Below the pieces are notes generated by a model that was not told the origin of the DNA, did not search any database, and saw only the letters and a program-made list of their open reading frames with translations. A program made the translations under genes and the position numbers. DNA of 64,000 nt from positions 25,580-89,579 of the forward strand of contig JAFDZI010000021.1 of NCBI GenBank assembly GCA_018266955.1, written 5' to 3'. This document shows positions 25,006-33,645 of the stretch, in pieces; the first letter of the stretch is position 1, and the number at the start of each line of letters is the position of its first letter. This DNA is from Bacteroidota bacterium. Its GTDB lineage: Bacteria; Bacteroidota; Bacteroidia; Flavobacteriales; Weeksellaceae.

Positions 25006-25509
25006 TTTATTCAAGTATTCCTTCAAAATTATTTTGAACCAAGCGGTAAAGTCATCAGGATTTTGTTCTATTTCTATGAGTAATTCTTCCATTTTTATAT
25101 ATCGAACAGATTCCACTTCATCGGCATTCAATAGAAAGCCGCCATCGTATTTCCCATAAAATACATAGTCCAATTCGTGTTCCCATAGTCCTTGTCCAAC
25201 ATCTGCTTTGTAGATAAAGTGGAATTTTTCTTCCAAATCAACGGAAATGCCCAGTTCTTCTTTCAATCTTCTTTGGGCGGCCTGCGAATAAGTTTCCTCA
25301 TTTCTTGGGTGGCTGCATACGGCATTGGTCCAGCAACTAGGTGAGTGGTACTTGCCTTTAGCTCTTTTTTGTAAAAGCATTTCTCCTTTTGCATTGAATA
25401 AAAATACCGAAAAAGCACGATGCAGAACACCTTTTTCATGAGCTTCTTGCTTATTCATTAAACCCAAAAAATCATCTTTTTCGCTTACCAGCACTACTTG
25501 TTCTTCCAT
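24973..25509 (-). CDS. idi: Isopentenyl-diphosphate delta-isomerase, type 1
   Basis: A 178-residue Nudix-fold isomerase that converts isopentenyl and dimethylallyl diphosphate for isoprenoid synthesis. Active-site cysteine and histidines lie in SCWTNAVCSHPR near residues 66-77, the Nudix helix in AAQRRLKEELGIS near 86, and the metal/catalytic glutamates in WEHELDYVFYG near 115. The last seven residues (GLKGLKG) are encoded by a tandem DNA repeat and probably vary between strains. A TACCTTTG box lies just upstream. Confidence 0.95.
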   Translation of the reverse strand: MEEQVVLVSEKDDFLGLMNKQEAHEKGVLHRAFSVFLFNAKGEMLLQKRAKGKYHSPSCWTNAVCSHPRNEETYSQAAQRRLKEELGISVDLEEKFHFIYKADVGQGLWEHELDYVFYGKYDGGFLLNADEVESVRYIKMEELLIEIEQNPDDFTAWFKIILKEYLNKVIEGLKGLKG

Positions 25510-25525
25510 TGTTTTTAAAAGTTAC

Positions 25526-25557
25526 CAAAGGTAGTAATATTTGAAGATGTAATGCAA
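25526..25557 (-). promoter_or_regulatory. Promoter of idi
   Basis: The minus strand has TACCTTTG (25533-25526) with a TTG 21 bp upstream (25557-25555). Confidence 0.5.
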
Positions 25558-25695
25558 CCTTTTTTATCAATCCACTTTTCTTTTGTCGAAATATATCTAC
25601 AATAGAAAATAGTTTTTATATCTTGTAAAATTGTATTATTGCGCTGTTATAATTGCTTGTACCATAGTGGGTTATTGTTTCTAAAAATTAACTTG

Positions 25696-26325
25696 ATGAA
25701 AATTATTTTATTAATCGCCATGTCATTAACATTGTTGTCTTGCACTTCAAATAATGATGCAGTACACTCAAAAAATATCCTAGAAAGCAAAAATATTTTG
25801 GAAATCGAAAATTATTTACAAAAAGCACATCCAGACGATCCTAAAAGAAAATTTCTGCAATCGAAAATTATCGCTTTAAAAAATGCAGAATGGACAAAAG
25901 GAGCAAAATTTGCAAAACCTATGGCAGCAAGACCTGTACTTCTCGAAATTCCAATATCCGAGTATGAGAGTGCCCGTAACCTAGAAAATGAAACATTTAA
26001 AAATCTTTTGGCAGAAAGTAACCAGCAACACAAAGGCAAAACTGTTGCACTTCTCAATACTATGTTTAATAATGACATAAGCAGTAAAGAGATTATTTTA
26101 CTTTTTAAAAATAAGTCTGATTGCAATATGGTATTGAAAATTCAAGGGAATACATTTTACCAATTGGCAGTACCAGCCAAGGGTGAAAATTTTTTAGTCC
26201 TTCCAAAAGGGAATTATCAATTAAATGGCTCTGTGTGCGATGCATTGTATAACTCACAAAAAGAATTTCAAAAAAGTATGGTCATCCAAATTGGCAATCC
26301 GGTGTTTTTGAAAACCAAATCTTAA
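25696..26325 (+). CDS. Putative lipoprotein of unknown function
   Basis: A 209-residue protein starting MKIILLIAMSLTLLSCTSN, a lipoprotein signal with the lipobox LLSC and acylated cysteine near residue 16. The mature part has a helical, lysine-rich segment with ILEIENYLQKAHPDDPKRKF and a C-terminal beta-rich part (KTVALLNTMFNND ... VLPKGNYQLNGSVC). I place the start at the ATG at 25696; the longer frame would bury the signal. I do not recognise the family with confidence. It is not linked to its neighbours by close spacing. Confidence 0.65.
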   Translation: MKIILLIAMSLTLLSCTSNNDAVHSKNILESKNILEIENYLQKAHPDDPKRKFLQSKIIALKNAEWTKGAKFAKPMAARPVLLEIPISEYESARNLENETFKNLLAESNQQHKGKTVALLNTMFNNDISSKEIILLFKNKSDCNMVLKIQGNTFYQLAVPAKGENFLVLPKGNYQLNGSVCDALYNSQKEFQKSMVIQIGNPVFLKTKS

Positions 26326-26382
26326 TCAAAGGATATTGATTTGGTCTATAAACAGGACTTTGTATAAGTATTTTTATAAAAA

Positions 26383-26405
26383 AAACCACTCCAAAAGAGT
26401 GGTTT
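26383..26405 (-). terminator. Terminator of the cysteine/lysine-rich small gene
   Basis: AAACCACTC and GAGTGGTTT form a 9-bp stem with a 5-nt loop; on the minus strand it is followed by a long T tract. Confidence 0.88.
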
Positions 26406-26412
26406 GCTTGTA

Positions 26413-26610
26413 TTAAGCTGCTTTTTCTTTTTTATCTTTAGATGCGCAGCATGATTTTTTCTCTTTAGAATCACAAGATTTTTTGTCTTTGTCTTTGCAG
26501 TTCTTTTTGTCTTTGCATTCTTTCTTGTCTTTATCACAAGCTACAGAGGTATTGGCTGCATAACCGAATGTGAAAGCCGTAATGGCAACAATTGCTAATA
26601 ATTTTTTCAT
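26413..26610 (-). CDS. Small secreted lysine- and cysteine-rich protein
   Basis: A 65-residue protein with a Sec signal peptide (MKKLLAIVAITAFTFGYA, cleavage about residue 19) and a mature part of about 45 residues dominated by lysine, aspartate and six cysteines in units such as CKDKKNCKDKDKKSC and a final SCCASKDKKE. A metal-binding or disulfide-linked periplasmic peptide is plausible but unproven. Its own promoter (26644-26672) and a strong terminator mark it as a real transcription unit. Confidence 0.75.
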   Translation of the reverse strand: MKKLLAIVAITAFTFGYAANTSVACDKDKKECKDKKNCKDKDKKSCDSKEKKSCCASKDKKEKAA

Positions 26611-26643
26611 TTCTTTATAAATTAATTGTTTTTAATTATTCAT

Positions 26644-26672
26644 CAAAGATATAGTTTTTTTCTGATTTCAAA
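26644..26672 (-). promoter_or_regulatory. Promoter of the cysteine-rich small gene
   Basis: The minus strand has TTTG (26672-26669), a 17-bp spacer and TATCTTTG (26651-26644). Confidence 0.6.
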
Positions 26673-26696
26673 ATCAATTTTTTAAATTTATTAAAA

Positions 26697-27647
26697 TGAA
26701 CTTGTTTAAAGTTTTCTAATCAAAATACAACAAAAGGCAATGTTATGTAAATTCCTCCAATGCTGTGTTTTTGTTTCATAGCGTATCAATAGTGCTTTAA
26801 AGCCATCTATCCAAGCATTCATTCGCTCTATCACAAATCTTCTTTTATATAATTTTTTATCCAAAATTTCTTCTCTATCCGAGATGTTTCCGTTTCTTTT
26901 ATTGAAGTCAATATTGGCGAAAATCTCGTTTGCCACACAATAATTTCTCAAATTTTCGGCATCAAATCCTGCATCAGCATTTAGAAACAGACCATCTGTC
27001 CTAATGTTGGATTTTTTTATTTCTTCGAACATTTTGTCTAACTGATTTTCTATATCGTAAACATCATGATGATTTCCAGGAATCACATCTGAACAACTCA
27101 AAGGAATCCCTTGGTTATCGCAAAAGAACAACATATTGCTTGTGGCGCCTTTTTTGCGAGATTGGTAGCCAACACCTTCCCCGCCACGCTTGGCAAGAGA
27201 TTGTGAGCCATCTAACTGGATACTGCTTAAATCTAAATACTTTTTATATTTTTCAAAAATCTCCACCTTAATCTTGTCCCAAATTTTTTCTTTACTCCAT
27301 CTTGCAAAATGCTGATAAACACTATTCCAACTATATTCTACATCAAAAAACTGTTTGGTAGGGAGTTCCCTCCACTGACATCCTGTTTTCAATCTGTAAA
27401 GGATGGCCTCCACAATTTGTTCCACCCGAACTTTCGCGTTATTTTTCTTGACTCCTAAAGTCAAATTGGAAGAAAATTCTTTTATTATTTCAGATAAATC
27501 ATTATTTTTACTGTATTGACTGGTATTCTTATTCATAGAGAAATTTGTAGTTATATTCCTCTAATATACTGAATATCAGTCATTTGTGCAAATAATTTAC
27601 ATCTTTTTTCAGTCCTTTTTATGAATAATTTACTTTAAACAAGTTCA
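26697..27647 (-). mobile_element. Complete IS5-family insertion sequence (about 951 bp)
   Basis: The 16-bp terminal inverted repeats TGAACTTGTTTAAAGT (26697-26712) and ACTTTAAACAAGTTCA (27632-27647) bound a single transposase gene. The flanks TTAAAA and ATTTTAA extend the symmetry, so the exact ends and target duplication cannot be fixed by eye. It lies between the cysteine-rich gene and fabH and does not break a gene. Confidence 0.85.
26706..27536 (-). CDS. IS5-family DDE transposase
   Basis: A 276-residue transposase in one uninterrupted frame. The N-terminal DUF4096-like part has AILYRLKTGCQWRELP near residue 47, and the catalytic domain has LDGSQSLAKRGGEGVGYQ near 107, NADAGFDAENLRNY near 196 and RRFVIERMNAWIDGFKALLIRYE near 238 (given in part), which supply the D, D and E residues. 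The frame appears intact, so the element may still be mobile. Confidence 0.92.
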   Translation of the reverse strand: MNKNTSQYSKNNDLSEIIKEFSSNLTLGVKKNNAKVRVEQIVEAILYRLKTGCQWRELPTKQFFDVEYSWNSVYQHFARWSKEKIWDKIKVEIFEKYKKYLDLSSIQLDGSQSLAKRGGEGVGYQSRKKGATSNMLFFCDNQGIPLSCSDVIPGNHHDVYDIENQLDKMFEEIKKSNIRTDGLFLNADAGFDAENLRNYCVANEIFANIDFNKRNGNISDREEILDKKLYKRRFVIERMNAWIDGFKALLIRYETKTQHWRNLHNIAFCCILIRKL

Positions 27648-27745
27648 ATTTTAACAAATGAATTTTTCTATTGATACCAACAATTTTGATTCGGTATTTA
27701 AATTGAAACTCATGTTTTATTGTTACATTATGTATTGCATTTTTT

Positions 27746-27753
27746 TACCTTTG
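27746..27753 (+). promoter_or_regulatory. -7 box TACCTTTG of fabH
   Basis: TACCTTTG lies 22 bp before the ATG at 27776, with a TTG about 23 bp upstream. The IS5 element ends 98 bp away and leaves the promoter intact. Confidence 0.55.
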
Positions 27754-27775
27754 TGTTTTTCAAATTTATTAAGAT

Positions 27776-28798
27776 ATGCTTAAAAGTTATATTAAAGGAA
27801 TAGGGCACTTCGTTCCTGAAAATATCGTAACCAATGATGATTTGGCTCAAGTAATGAATACCAATGATGAATGGATTACCGAGAGAACGGGAATAAAAGA
27901 AAGACGACACAGAAGAGACCGTGTTCATTCGGATGAAACCACTGCTACCTATGCATTTCATGCTGCCAAAAAAGCTTTAAGTATGGCCAAAATGTCTGCT
28001 CAAGATTTGGATTATATAGTGTTTGCAACGCTTTCCCCAGATTATTTTTTTCCAGGAAGTGGAGTGGTGTTGCAAGATTTGTTGGGTTGCAAAACCATAG
28101 GTGCATTGGATGTTAGAAACCAATGCTCTGGCTTTATTTACGCCATGAGTGTGGCAAATGCATTCATTAAATCTGGAACTTATAAAAATATTCTGGTAGT
28201 AGGTGCTGAAATACATTCCTTTGGATTGGATTTTTCCGATGAAGGTAGAGGGGTTTCTGTCATTTTTGGCGATGGTGCTGGTGCCGTTATTTTGTCAGCA
28301 ACAGAAATGGAGGATCATGGCGATATTTTGGCGGTTAATATGCACTCCGAAGGGAAATATGCCGAAGAATTGGTGGTGAAATTCCCGGGGACCAAATATG
28401 GCTGGAGCGACAGACTGCTTACGGAAAATCATGGTCTGACTTCCAAAGAAATCTATCCTTATATGAACGGAAATTTCGTCTTCAAACATGCCGTAACTCG
28501 TTTCCCCGAAACCATGATGGAAGCACTAGACAAAGCGGGTAAAAAAGTGGAAGACCTCGATATGTTTATCCCACACCAAGCCAACTTGAGAATTGCCCAA
28601 TTTGTACAGCAAAAATTCAGTTTGCCCGATGAAAAAATCTTCAACAACATCCAAAAATACGGAAATACAACCGCTGCTTCTATAGTTATCGCACTAAGTG
28701 AAGCCATAGAACAGGATAAAATAAAACGAGGCGACTTGGTTCTCCTATCCGCCTTTGGTAGTGGGTTTACTTGGGGGTCGGTGCTTTTTCATTATTAA
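27776..28798 (+). CDS. fabH: Beta-ketoacyl-ACP synthase III
   Basis: A 340-residue condensing enzyme that starts fatty-acid synthesis from acyl-CoA and malonyl-ACP. It has the family start IKGIGHFVPENIVTNDDLA, NDEWITERTGIKERR, the active-site cysteine in DVRNQCSGFIYAMS near residue 117, the histidine in DMFIPHQANLRIAQFV near 267 and the asparagine in NIQKYGNTTAASI near 297. It converges on a histidine kinase gene. A second FabH-like enzyme is encoded at 30154-31227, so the two probably differ in primer choice or product. Confidence 0.94.
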   Translation: MLKSYIKGIGHFVPENIVTNDDLAQVMNTNDEWITERTGIKERRHRRDRVHSDETTATYAFHAAKKALSMAKMSAQDLDYIVFATLSPDYFFPGSGVVLQDLLGCKTIGALDVRNQCSGFIYAMSVANAFIKSGTYKNILVVGAEIHSFGLDFSDEGRGVSVIFGDGAGAVILSATEMEDHGDILAVNMHSEGKYAEELVVKFPGTKYGWSDRLLTENHGLTSKEIYPYMNGNFVFKHAVTRFPETMMEALDKAGKKVEDLDMFIPHQANLRIAQFVQQKFSLPDEKIFNNIQKYGNTTAASIVIALSEAIEQDKIKRGDLVLLSAFGSGFTWGSVLFHY

Positions 28799-28799
28799 A

Positions 28800-28880
28800 T
28801 GTAGGATAAAGAATAAAGAGGAAAGAATAAAGAGAAAAGAGAAAAGAATAAAGAGAAAAGAATAAAGAGAAAAGAATAGA
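28800..28880. repeat. Low-complexity AATAAAGAG/AAAAGA tract
   Basis: A run of imperfect 7- to 9-base units such as AATAAAGAG and AAAGAAT between convergent genes. The same unit appears around the four-helix-bundle gene at 38.2-38.6 kb and once at 48245. Confidence 0.8.
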
Positions 28881-28896
28881 TTGGTTTTGTGCCAAT

Positions 28897-30087
28897 CTAT
28901 TTTGTTTTGAAGATAATTCTGAAGATACTGCCTTTGCCTACTTCCGATTGGGCGATTTTTATTTCTCCCTTGTGATATTCGTTAATTACTCTTTTGGCCA
29001 GACTCAAACCCAAACCCCAACCTCTTTTTTTTGTGGAAAATCCTGGTTTAAAAACATTTCTAGTCTGCTTGGAAGTCATGCCGCATCCGGAGTCCTTACA
29101 GTCGATTATTATGTTTTTGGATTTCTCGTAGAGTGAAATTTCCAATTGACCATTTCCCTTCATGGCATCTACGGCATTTTTCACGAGATTTTCAATGACC
29201 CAACTCATCAAGATTTTATTATGATTGATCCAAATTTCTTCTTTGGGCATTGATATTTGGAAATTGACTTTTGTAGAAATTCTTTTCTTTAAATATTCAT
29301 AATTCTGCAGTACCGTGTCAGAAAGGTTGGTGTCATTCAGTTCTGGGACCGATCCAATTTTGGAGAATCTTTCAGAAATAGTCTTCAAACGATTGATGTC
29401 TTTTTCAACTTCAGTAATCGCTTCGGACTGTGGGTTGTCTAATTTCATCACTTCCATCCATCCAATCATAGAAGACAAAGGAGTGCCAATCTGATGGGCT
29501 GTTTCCTTGGCCAATCCAGCCCAAAGAAAACCCTCATCTGTCTTTTTTAGCGTTTTCATAAACCAAAATGAAAAAAGAAAATACCCTAGAATGATAAGTC
29601 CAAGTAAATAAGGGGTATATCGTAGATTGTTAAGTAAAGCCGAATTGTCGTAATACACAAATTGGTTGTTGCCATCTGGAAATTCAATCTCGAAAGGGCG
29701 ATAGGAATTTTCCATTTTTTGCATCAATGCCTTTAATTTTTGTGGATTTTTCCAAATGTTATCGGGAATGTTTCTGTGGTAACCTTCATCCGGGATTGGA
29801 ATTTTGTTTTTGTCGGTTACAATAACAGGGATGGTAGAGTTGATGTTGAGAATTTCCGGTAAAAGATCCAAAATTGCTGGGTCTGGAGAGGTAAGTTCTT
29901 TTTGTATTTTTATGGATTTGGAAAGAAGATTAATCCTCTTAATTTCTTCTTTTCGTAAATAATTAACGACTTGTGTGGTAGCGAGTACGATGCCTACCAC
30001 CAATAAGGTCATTACAAAAAAAACAAACCATCGGTTGATTTTGGAAAGGATTTTACTAGGATTCAATAGTTGTATTTTATAGTTCAA
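28897..30087 (-). CDS. Orphan transmembrane sensor histidine kinase
   Basis: A 396-residue kinase with two membrane helices (about residues 21-43 and 158-180) enclosing an extracytoplasmic domain of about 110 residues (VIVTDKNKIPIPDEGYHRN, PFEIEFPDGNNQFVYYD). The H box is AKETAHQIGTPLSSMIGWM near residue 200, with threonine-histidine context unlike the usual HELRTPL, and the HATPase_c domain has NLVKNAVDAMKGNGQL near 296, DCKDSGCGM and GWGLGLSLAKRVI. No response regulator is adjacent. The start appears to be a TTG at 30087; the nearest ATG would cut into the first membrane helix. Confidence 0.9.
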   Translation of the reverse strand: MNYKIQLLNPSKILSKINRWFVFFVMTLLVVGIVLATTQVVNYLRKEEIKRINLLSKSIKIQKELTSPDPAILDLLPEILNINSTIPVIVTDKNKIPIPDEGYHRNIPDNIWKNPQKLKALMQKMENSYRPFEIEFPDGNNQFVYYDNSALLNNLRYTPYLLGLIILGYFLFSFWFMKTLKKTDEGFLWAGLAKETAHQIGTPLSSMIGWMEVMKLDNPQSEAITEVEKDINRLKTISERFSKIGSVPELNDTNLSDTVLQNYEYLKKRISTKVNFQISMPKEEIWINHNKILMSWVIENLVKNAVDAMKGNGQLEISLYEKSKNIIIDCKDSGCGMTSKQTRNVFKPGFSTKKRGWGLGLSLAKRVINEYHKGEIKIAQSEVGKGSIFRIIFKTK

Positions 30088-30153
30088 AAATACTAAAATT
30101 TAGTCAAAGAAATCTCAATGTCAAAATCAACCGATGGTATAGGTTTACTTTTT

Positions 30154-31227
30154 TTAAGAATTTGGAAATTTGTAAATAATACAATTAATGTTCATACCGG
30201 CTCCTACGGAAGCCATTACGATATTTCCGTTTTTTTCGAAACGATGTTCACCCAATTGGTGGGTGGAGATTAGGTGAAACATTGTAGGGATGGTTGCTAC
30301 CGAGGAGTTTCCAAACTCTTGTATGGTCATTGGCGAAATGCTGTGGTCGTAGTCTTTGATGCCGTAAAGTCTGAAGAGTCTGTCAATCATTGCGTAATCC
30401 ATTTTGGCATTCGCTTGGTGAATTAAAACCTTATTGATATCCGTAATTGAAAGTCCAGCCATATCGATGGTATCTTTTATGGCAGCGGGTACATTTTTTA
30501 GGGCGTACTCATAAATTTTTCTACCTTGCATTCGTATAAAGAGAGCGTCTTTGGTATTGTCCTTGTTCAAGGAGCAAGAGTTGGTAAGGTAGTCCAATTC
30601 TTGGGCATTGTCGCAAATAGTACTATGGGCAATAATTCCTACATTTTCTTGTTCAGAAGCTTGTACCACAACGGCACCTGCACCATCGGAGAAAATCATT
30701 TTATTTCTGTCATAAGGATCGGTTACCCTACTAAGAGAATCGCCACCTGCAACTAAAATTGTTTTTGCTTTTCCGGATTTTATTAGGATGTCGGCCAAAA
30801 TCATGGCTTCTACCCAACCTGGGCAACCGAAAACCATATCGTAAGTAATGCATTTTCTGTTTTTAATGCCGAGTTTGTTTTTAACCCTCGCAGCCATATT
30901 AGGCATAAAGTTGGCATGTCCATTTTGACTTACTTCTCCAAAATTAGTTCCGTATAATATATAATCAATTTCTTCTGGATCTATACCGGCGTTTTCTATG
31001 GCCATTTTAGAGGCTTCATATCCCATGTCGGAATTGTATAGGTGATCTTCCAAATATCGTCTGTTTTCTATTTCAGTGATTTCTACAAACTTACCGACGA
31101 TTTCTTCATTAGGTTTATCGATTTTTTCTCCTTCTTCTGTATAGAATTCTGTATCCATAAAATGAGATCTTCCGATAACTCTTGTAGGTAGGTAACACCC
31201 CGATCCTGTAATGATTGTACTTGGCAT
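30154..31227 (-). CDS. FabH-like 3-oxoacyl-ACP synthase III family protein
   Basis: A 357-residue thiolase-fold enzyme with the start STIITGSGCYLPTRVIG, the active-site cysteine in YDMVFGCPGWVEAMILAD near residue 129, the histidine in VLIHQANAKMDYAMI near 267 and the asparagine in QEFGNSSVATIPTM near 310. It differs from the canonical FabH at 27776 in context and sequence (CPGW in place of CSGF), so it may condense another primer, for example in branched lipid or pigment synthesis. It is divergent from the 31410 gene, with promoters back to back. Confidence 0.88.
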   Translation of the reverse strand: MPSTIITGSGCYLPTRVIGRSHFMDTEFYTEEGEKIDKPNEEIVGKFVEITEIENRRYLEDHLYNSDMGYEASKMAIENAGIDPEEIDYILYGTNFGEVSQNGHANFMPNMAARVKNKLGIKNRKCITYDMVFGCPGWVEAMILADILIKSGKAKTILVAGGDSLSRVTDPYDRNKMIFSDGAGAVVVQASEQENVGIIAHSTICDNAQELDYLTNSCSLNKDNTKDALFIRMQGRKIYEYALKNVPAAIKDTIDMAGLSITDINKVLIHQANAKMDYAMIDRLFRLYGIKDYDHSISPMTIQEFGNSSVATIPTMFHLISTHQLGEHRFEKNGNIVMASVGAGMNINCIIYKFPNS

Positions 31228-31249
31228 ATAAAAATATTGATTGAGTCAG

Positions 31250-31257
31250 CAAAGTTA
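31250..31257 (-). promoter_or_regulatory. -7 box TAACTTTG of the second fabH-like gene
   Basis: The minus-strand TAACTTTG is 23 bp before the ATG at 31227, divergent from the plus-strand box at 31294. Confidence 0.5.
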
Positions 31258-31293
31258 ATAATTAATAAATTAAGAAGTATTTAAAAATATTAT

Positions 31294-31301
31294 TAAATTT
31301 G
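31294..31301 (+). promoter_or_regulatory. -7 box TAAATTTG of the 31410 gene
   Basis: TAAATTTG predicts a leader of about 100 nt that contains the short leader repeat (31327-31379). Confidence 0.5.
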
Positions 31302-31326
31302 CAAAAATTGACCCTTTGCATAGGAA

Positions 31327-31379
31327 TTCGCCATAGTCAAATCTTTTTGTGTACAAACACTCATGAAGATAGGCGATTG
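31327..31379 (+). repeat. Leader repeat element, copy 4 (short form)
   Basis: TTCGCC and ATCTT on the left pair with AAGAT and GGCGA on the right (31366-31376), and the middle holds TGTACAAACACTCATGAAG. It shares CATGAAGATAGGCGATTG with the long copies but lacks their CACTTCGTTAGGTT end. It stops 31 bp before the ATG at 31410. Confidence 0.6.
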
Positions 31380-31409
31380 TTTATGAACATTGAAAAAAAA
31401 TATCTAAAT

Positions 31410-31979
31410 ATGAAAAATAATCCAGCTCTTAAAGGTTTTATAATTGCATTGTTGGCAGCTATATTATCTTTTGGGATTTATTTTATATTTTTAGCTAAAA
31501 AAGATAGCTTTATAATTGATAATCCAACCACAAATACCTATTACTTTAAAGTAAACGATGGGGAAGAGAAGGTTATTACTTCCGGACAATTTGTTCCGGT
31601 GAATCTTAATAAAGGGAAAAATGAGATTAAGGTATTCGATGGACACAAGAAGTTATTGTACGATTCGTCGTTTCAAGTAAGCAAGCAAAGAGGCATGGTG
31701 AATATTGCCCATCAGGATTATTACATCAACAATCAATATTATGGGTATAATCTTAATAAAGATTCCTTATTGGTGGCTCTAGGTCATACAACCATCGATG
31801 GGAATAATTATTTAGGAGCACCCAAAAAGTTCAATCGTTTGTACACTGAAGATTTTTATTATAATGTGAATGAAGATTATGATAAAATTATAAAAAATAT
31901 ACAAAAAGTAGAATCGAGATCTAAGATTTTCAGAAAGCAGGATTTTTTAAATTATTATAAAGAATATTATAAATTTTGA
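31410..31979 (+). CDS. Membrane-anchored hypothetical protein
   Basis: A 189-residue protein with one N-terminal membrane helix (GFIIALLAAILSFGIYFIFL, residues about 8-27) and an extracytoplasmic domain of about 160 residues beginning KKDSFIIDNPTTNTYYFKVN. It is rich in tyrosine and asparagine. The ATG at 31410 is preferred over 31383 because it places the start after the AT-rich segment that follows every leader repeat. Its TGA overlaps the TTG start of ubiE, so the two are probably co-transcribed and translationally coupled. Function unknown. Confidence 0.65.
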   Translation: MKNNPALKGFIIALLAAILSFGIYFIFLAKKDSFIIDNPTTNTYYFKVNDGEEKVITSGQFVPVNLNKGKNEIKVFDGHKKLLYDSSFQVSKQRGMVNIAHQDYYINNQYYGYNLNKDSLLVALGHTTIDGNNYLGAPKKFNRLYTEDFYYNVNEDYDKIIKNIQKVESRSKIFRKQDFLNYYKEYYKF

Positions 31980-32707
31980 CAAAAGATATAAATAAAGTAA
32001 CGCCCTACAACTCCGATGCCAGCAAAAAAAGTCAGGTAGAGGATATGTTTGATAATATTGCACCAAAGTATGACATGTTGAACCATGTATTGTCTATGAA
32101 AATAGATGTACTATGGCGTAATACTTTAGTGAAAATGCTGAAAAAAGACCAACCCCAAGAGGTTTTGGATGTAGCCACCGGTACCGGTGACTTGGCCATT
32201 GCTGTACAAAAAGGGACTCATGCCAAAGTGGTGGGATTAGATTTATCGCAACAAATGTTAAATGTTGGTGTTATTAAAATAAAAAAACTTAATTTAGACG
32301 GCGAAATTTCTATGCAAAAAGGCGATGCTGAGAATTTACCATTTTCCGACAATAGGTTTGATGCGGTAACGGTAGCTTTTGGGGTGAGAAATTTCGAAAA
32401 TTTAACAAAAGGATTGTCTGAACTAAGAAGAGTTGTAAAAGACGGGAAAAGTATTTTTATTTTAGAATTTTCTAAAGTGGAAGGTTTTTTAGGTCCTTTA
32501 TATATGTTTTATTTTAAAAATATTTTACCAATGATTGGGAAATTGGTTTCAAAGGACAACAGAGCATATACCTATCTTCCAGACTCGGTAAATGCCTTTC
32601 CTTTTGGAGAGAAAATGAAGAATATCCTTTTGGAAACAGGATTTAAAAAAGTTGAATATAAAAAACTAAGTTTTGGCATAGCCACCATCTATAAAGCAAC
32701 AAAATAA
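31976..32707 (+). CDS. ubiE: Demethylmenaquinone methyltransferase
   Basis: A 243-residue SAM-dependent methyltransferase for the last step of menaquinone synthesis. The family blocks VEDMFDNIAPKYDMLNHVLSM (in part, near residue 21), EVLDVATGTGDLAIA near 60, RFDAVTVAFGVRNFENL near 124 and LPDSVNAFPFGEKM near 200 are visible. The start is a TTG that overlaps the previous stop (TTGA). It is supported because the family N-terminus MTKDINKVTPYNSD begins there and the first ATG would remove it. Confidence 0.95.
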   Translation: MTKDINKVTPYNSDASKKSQVEDMFDNIAPKYDMLNHVLSMKIDVLWRNTLVKMLKKDQPQEVLDVATGTGDLAIAVQKGTHAKVVGLDLSQQMLNVGVIKIKKLNLDGEISMQKGDAENLPFSDNRFDAVTVAFGVRNFENLTKGLSELRRVVKDGKSIFILEFSKVEGFLGPLYMFYFKNILPMIGKLVSKDNRAYTYLPDSVNAFPFGEKMKNILLETGFKKVEYKKLSFGIATIYKATK

Positions 32708-32710
32708 ACT

Positions 32711-33496
32711 ATGAATAAAATTTTATCCAAAGCATTAATACTGGCGACTTTCGGTGCTACATTTTTTGCACAAGCCCAGTTGTTTTCCACCAATAACCGT
32801 ATGGACAAGTTAGAAGGTTTTGATCAACAAAAGTTTTCATGGGGTTTTTACCTTAATGGAAATATGTATGACTATAAAATCGTATTACACCCTAGATATG
32901 GGATGGATGTAAACCATAATTTGGTAACTTCTAAACCGAGTTATAGTTTCGGTGCCGGTTTAATTGGAAAAATGAGAATTTCCGATGATGTGGATTTAAG
33001 ATTGGAACCGGGATTGCAATTCGCCGAAAGAGAACTTACCTTCAATACCCAGTCCAATGACCAATATCAATTCGGGACTTTAACCAACCCTGCCTTTACA
33101 CCTATAACTTTAAAAGACGAAGACAAAACAAGAGTAATTAAATCTACTTTATTGGATATTCCGGTACTTGTAGAATATCATGGATTAAGATGGTATAACT
33201 CCAGACCTTATGTAGCGGGAGGTTTTAATTATATCGTGAATTTGCAATCGAACTCAGGAAGCCCAGAAGATAATATGCAAAGCACTTACAGAAGTACAAC
33301 GCATAATTTTGCTTGGTCAGCAGAAATGGGTATTCAGTTTTATTTCAATCGTTTTAAATTGACTCCAGGTATTCGAGGAACATTTTTCTTAAACAACGAG
33401 AAAGTTGCTGACAATCCAACTACACCGCCTTATTGGGCATCGGCAATGTCCACCATACAGTCTAGAGCGATAATGTTTGTGTTGAAATTTGAATAA
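32711..33496 (+). CDS. porT: PorT-family outer-membrane beta-barrel protein
   Basis: A 261-residue protein with a signal peptide (MNKILSKALILATFGATFFAQA) and alternating beta-strand segments typical of an 8-stranded outer-membrane barrel. The content and its place 4 bp after ubiE match PorT/SprT, a type IX secretion and gliding component whose gene follows ubiE in many flavobacteria. The strand-rich YSFGAGLIGKMRISDDVDLRL and the final phenylalanine-containing strand (AIMFVLKFE) support it. The symbol rests on size, fold and synteny. Confidence 0.8.
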   Translation: MNKILSKALILATFGATFFAQAQLFSTNNRMDKLEGFDQQKFSWGFYLNGNMYDYKIVLHPRYGMDVNHNLVTSKPSYSFGAGLIGKMRISDDVDLRLEPGLQFAERELTFNTQSNDQYQFGTLTNPAFTPITLKDEDKTRVIKSTLLDIPVLVEYHGLRWYNSRPYVAGGFNYIVNLQSNSGSPEDNMQSTYRSTTHNFAWSAEMGIQFYFNRFKLTPGIRGTFFLNNEKVADNPTTPPYWASAMSTIQSRAIMFVLKFE

Positions 33497-33523
33497 TATT
33501 TTTATCGATAAAATAATGATAAG

Positions 33524-33549
33524 AAGAAGTCCCCAAGGGCTTCTTTTTT
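33524..33549 (+). terminator. Terminator after porT
   Basis: AGAAG and CCC pair with GGG and CTTCT with a short loop, followed by six T residues. Confidence 0.75.
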
Positions 33550-33584
33550 ATTTATCTTTTTTTGTGAAAAAACTTCCCGAGATT

Positions 33585-33616
33585 TTTGCATTCTTTAGTC
33601 ATTTTTTCTACTTTTG
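33585..33616 (+). promoter_or_regulatory. Promoter of the coiled-coil/zapA operon
   Basis: TTTG (33585-33588), a 20-bp spacer and TACTTTTG (33609-33616) match the Bacteroidota consensus. The leader is about 24 nt. Confidence 0.7.
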
Positions 33617-33645
33617 TTTATTGTTAGAAAATAAAAACACTTGAG

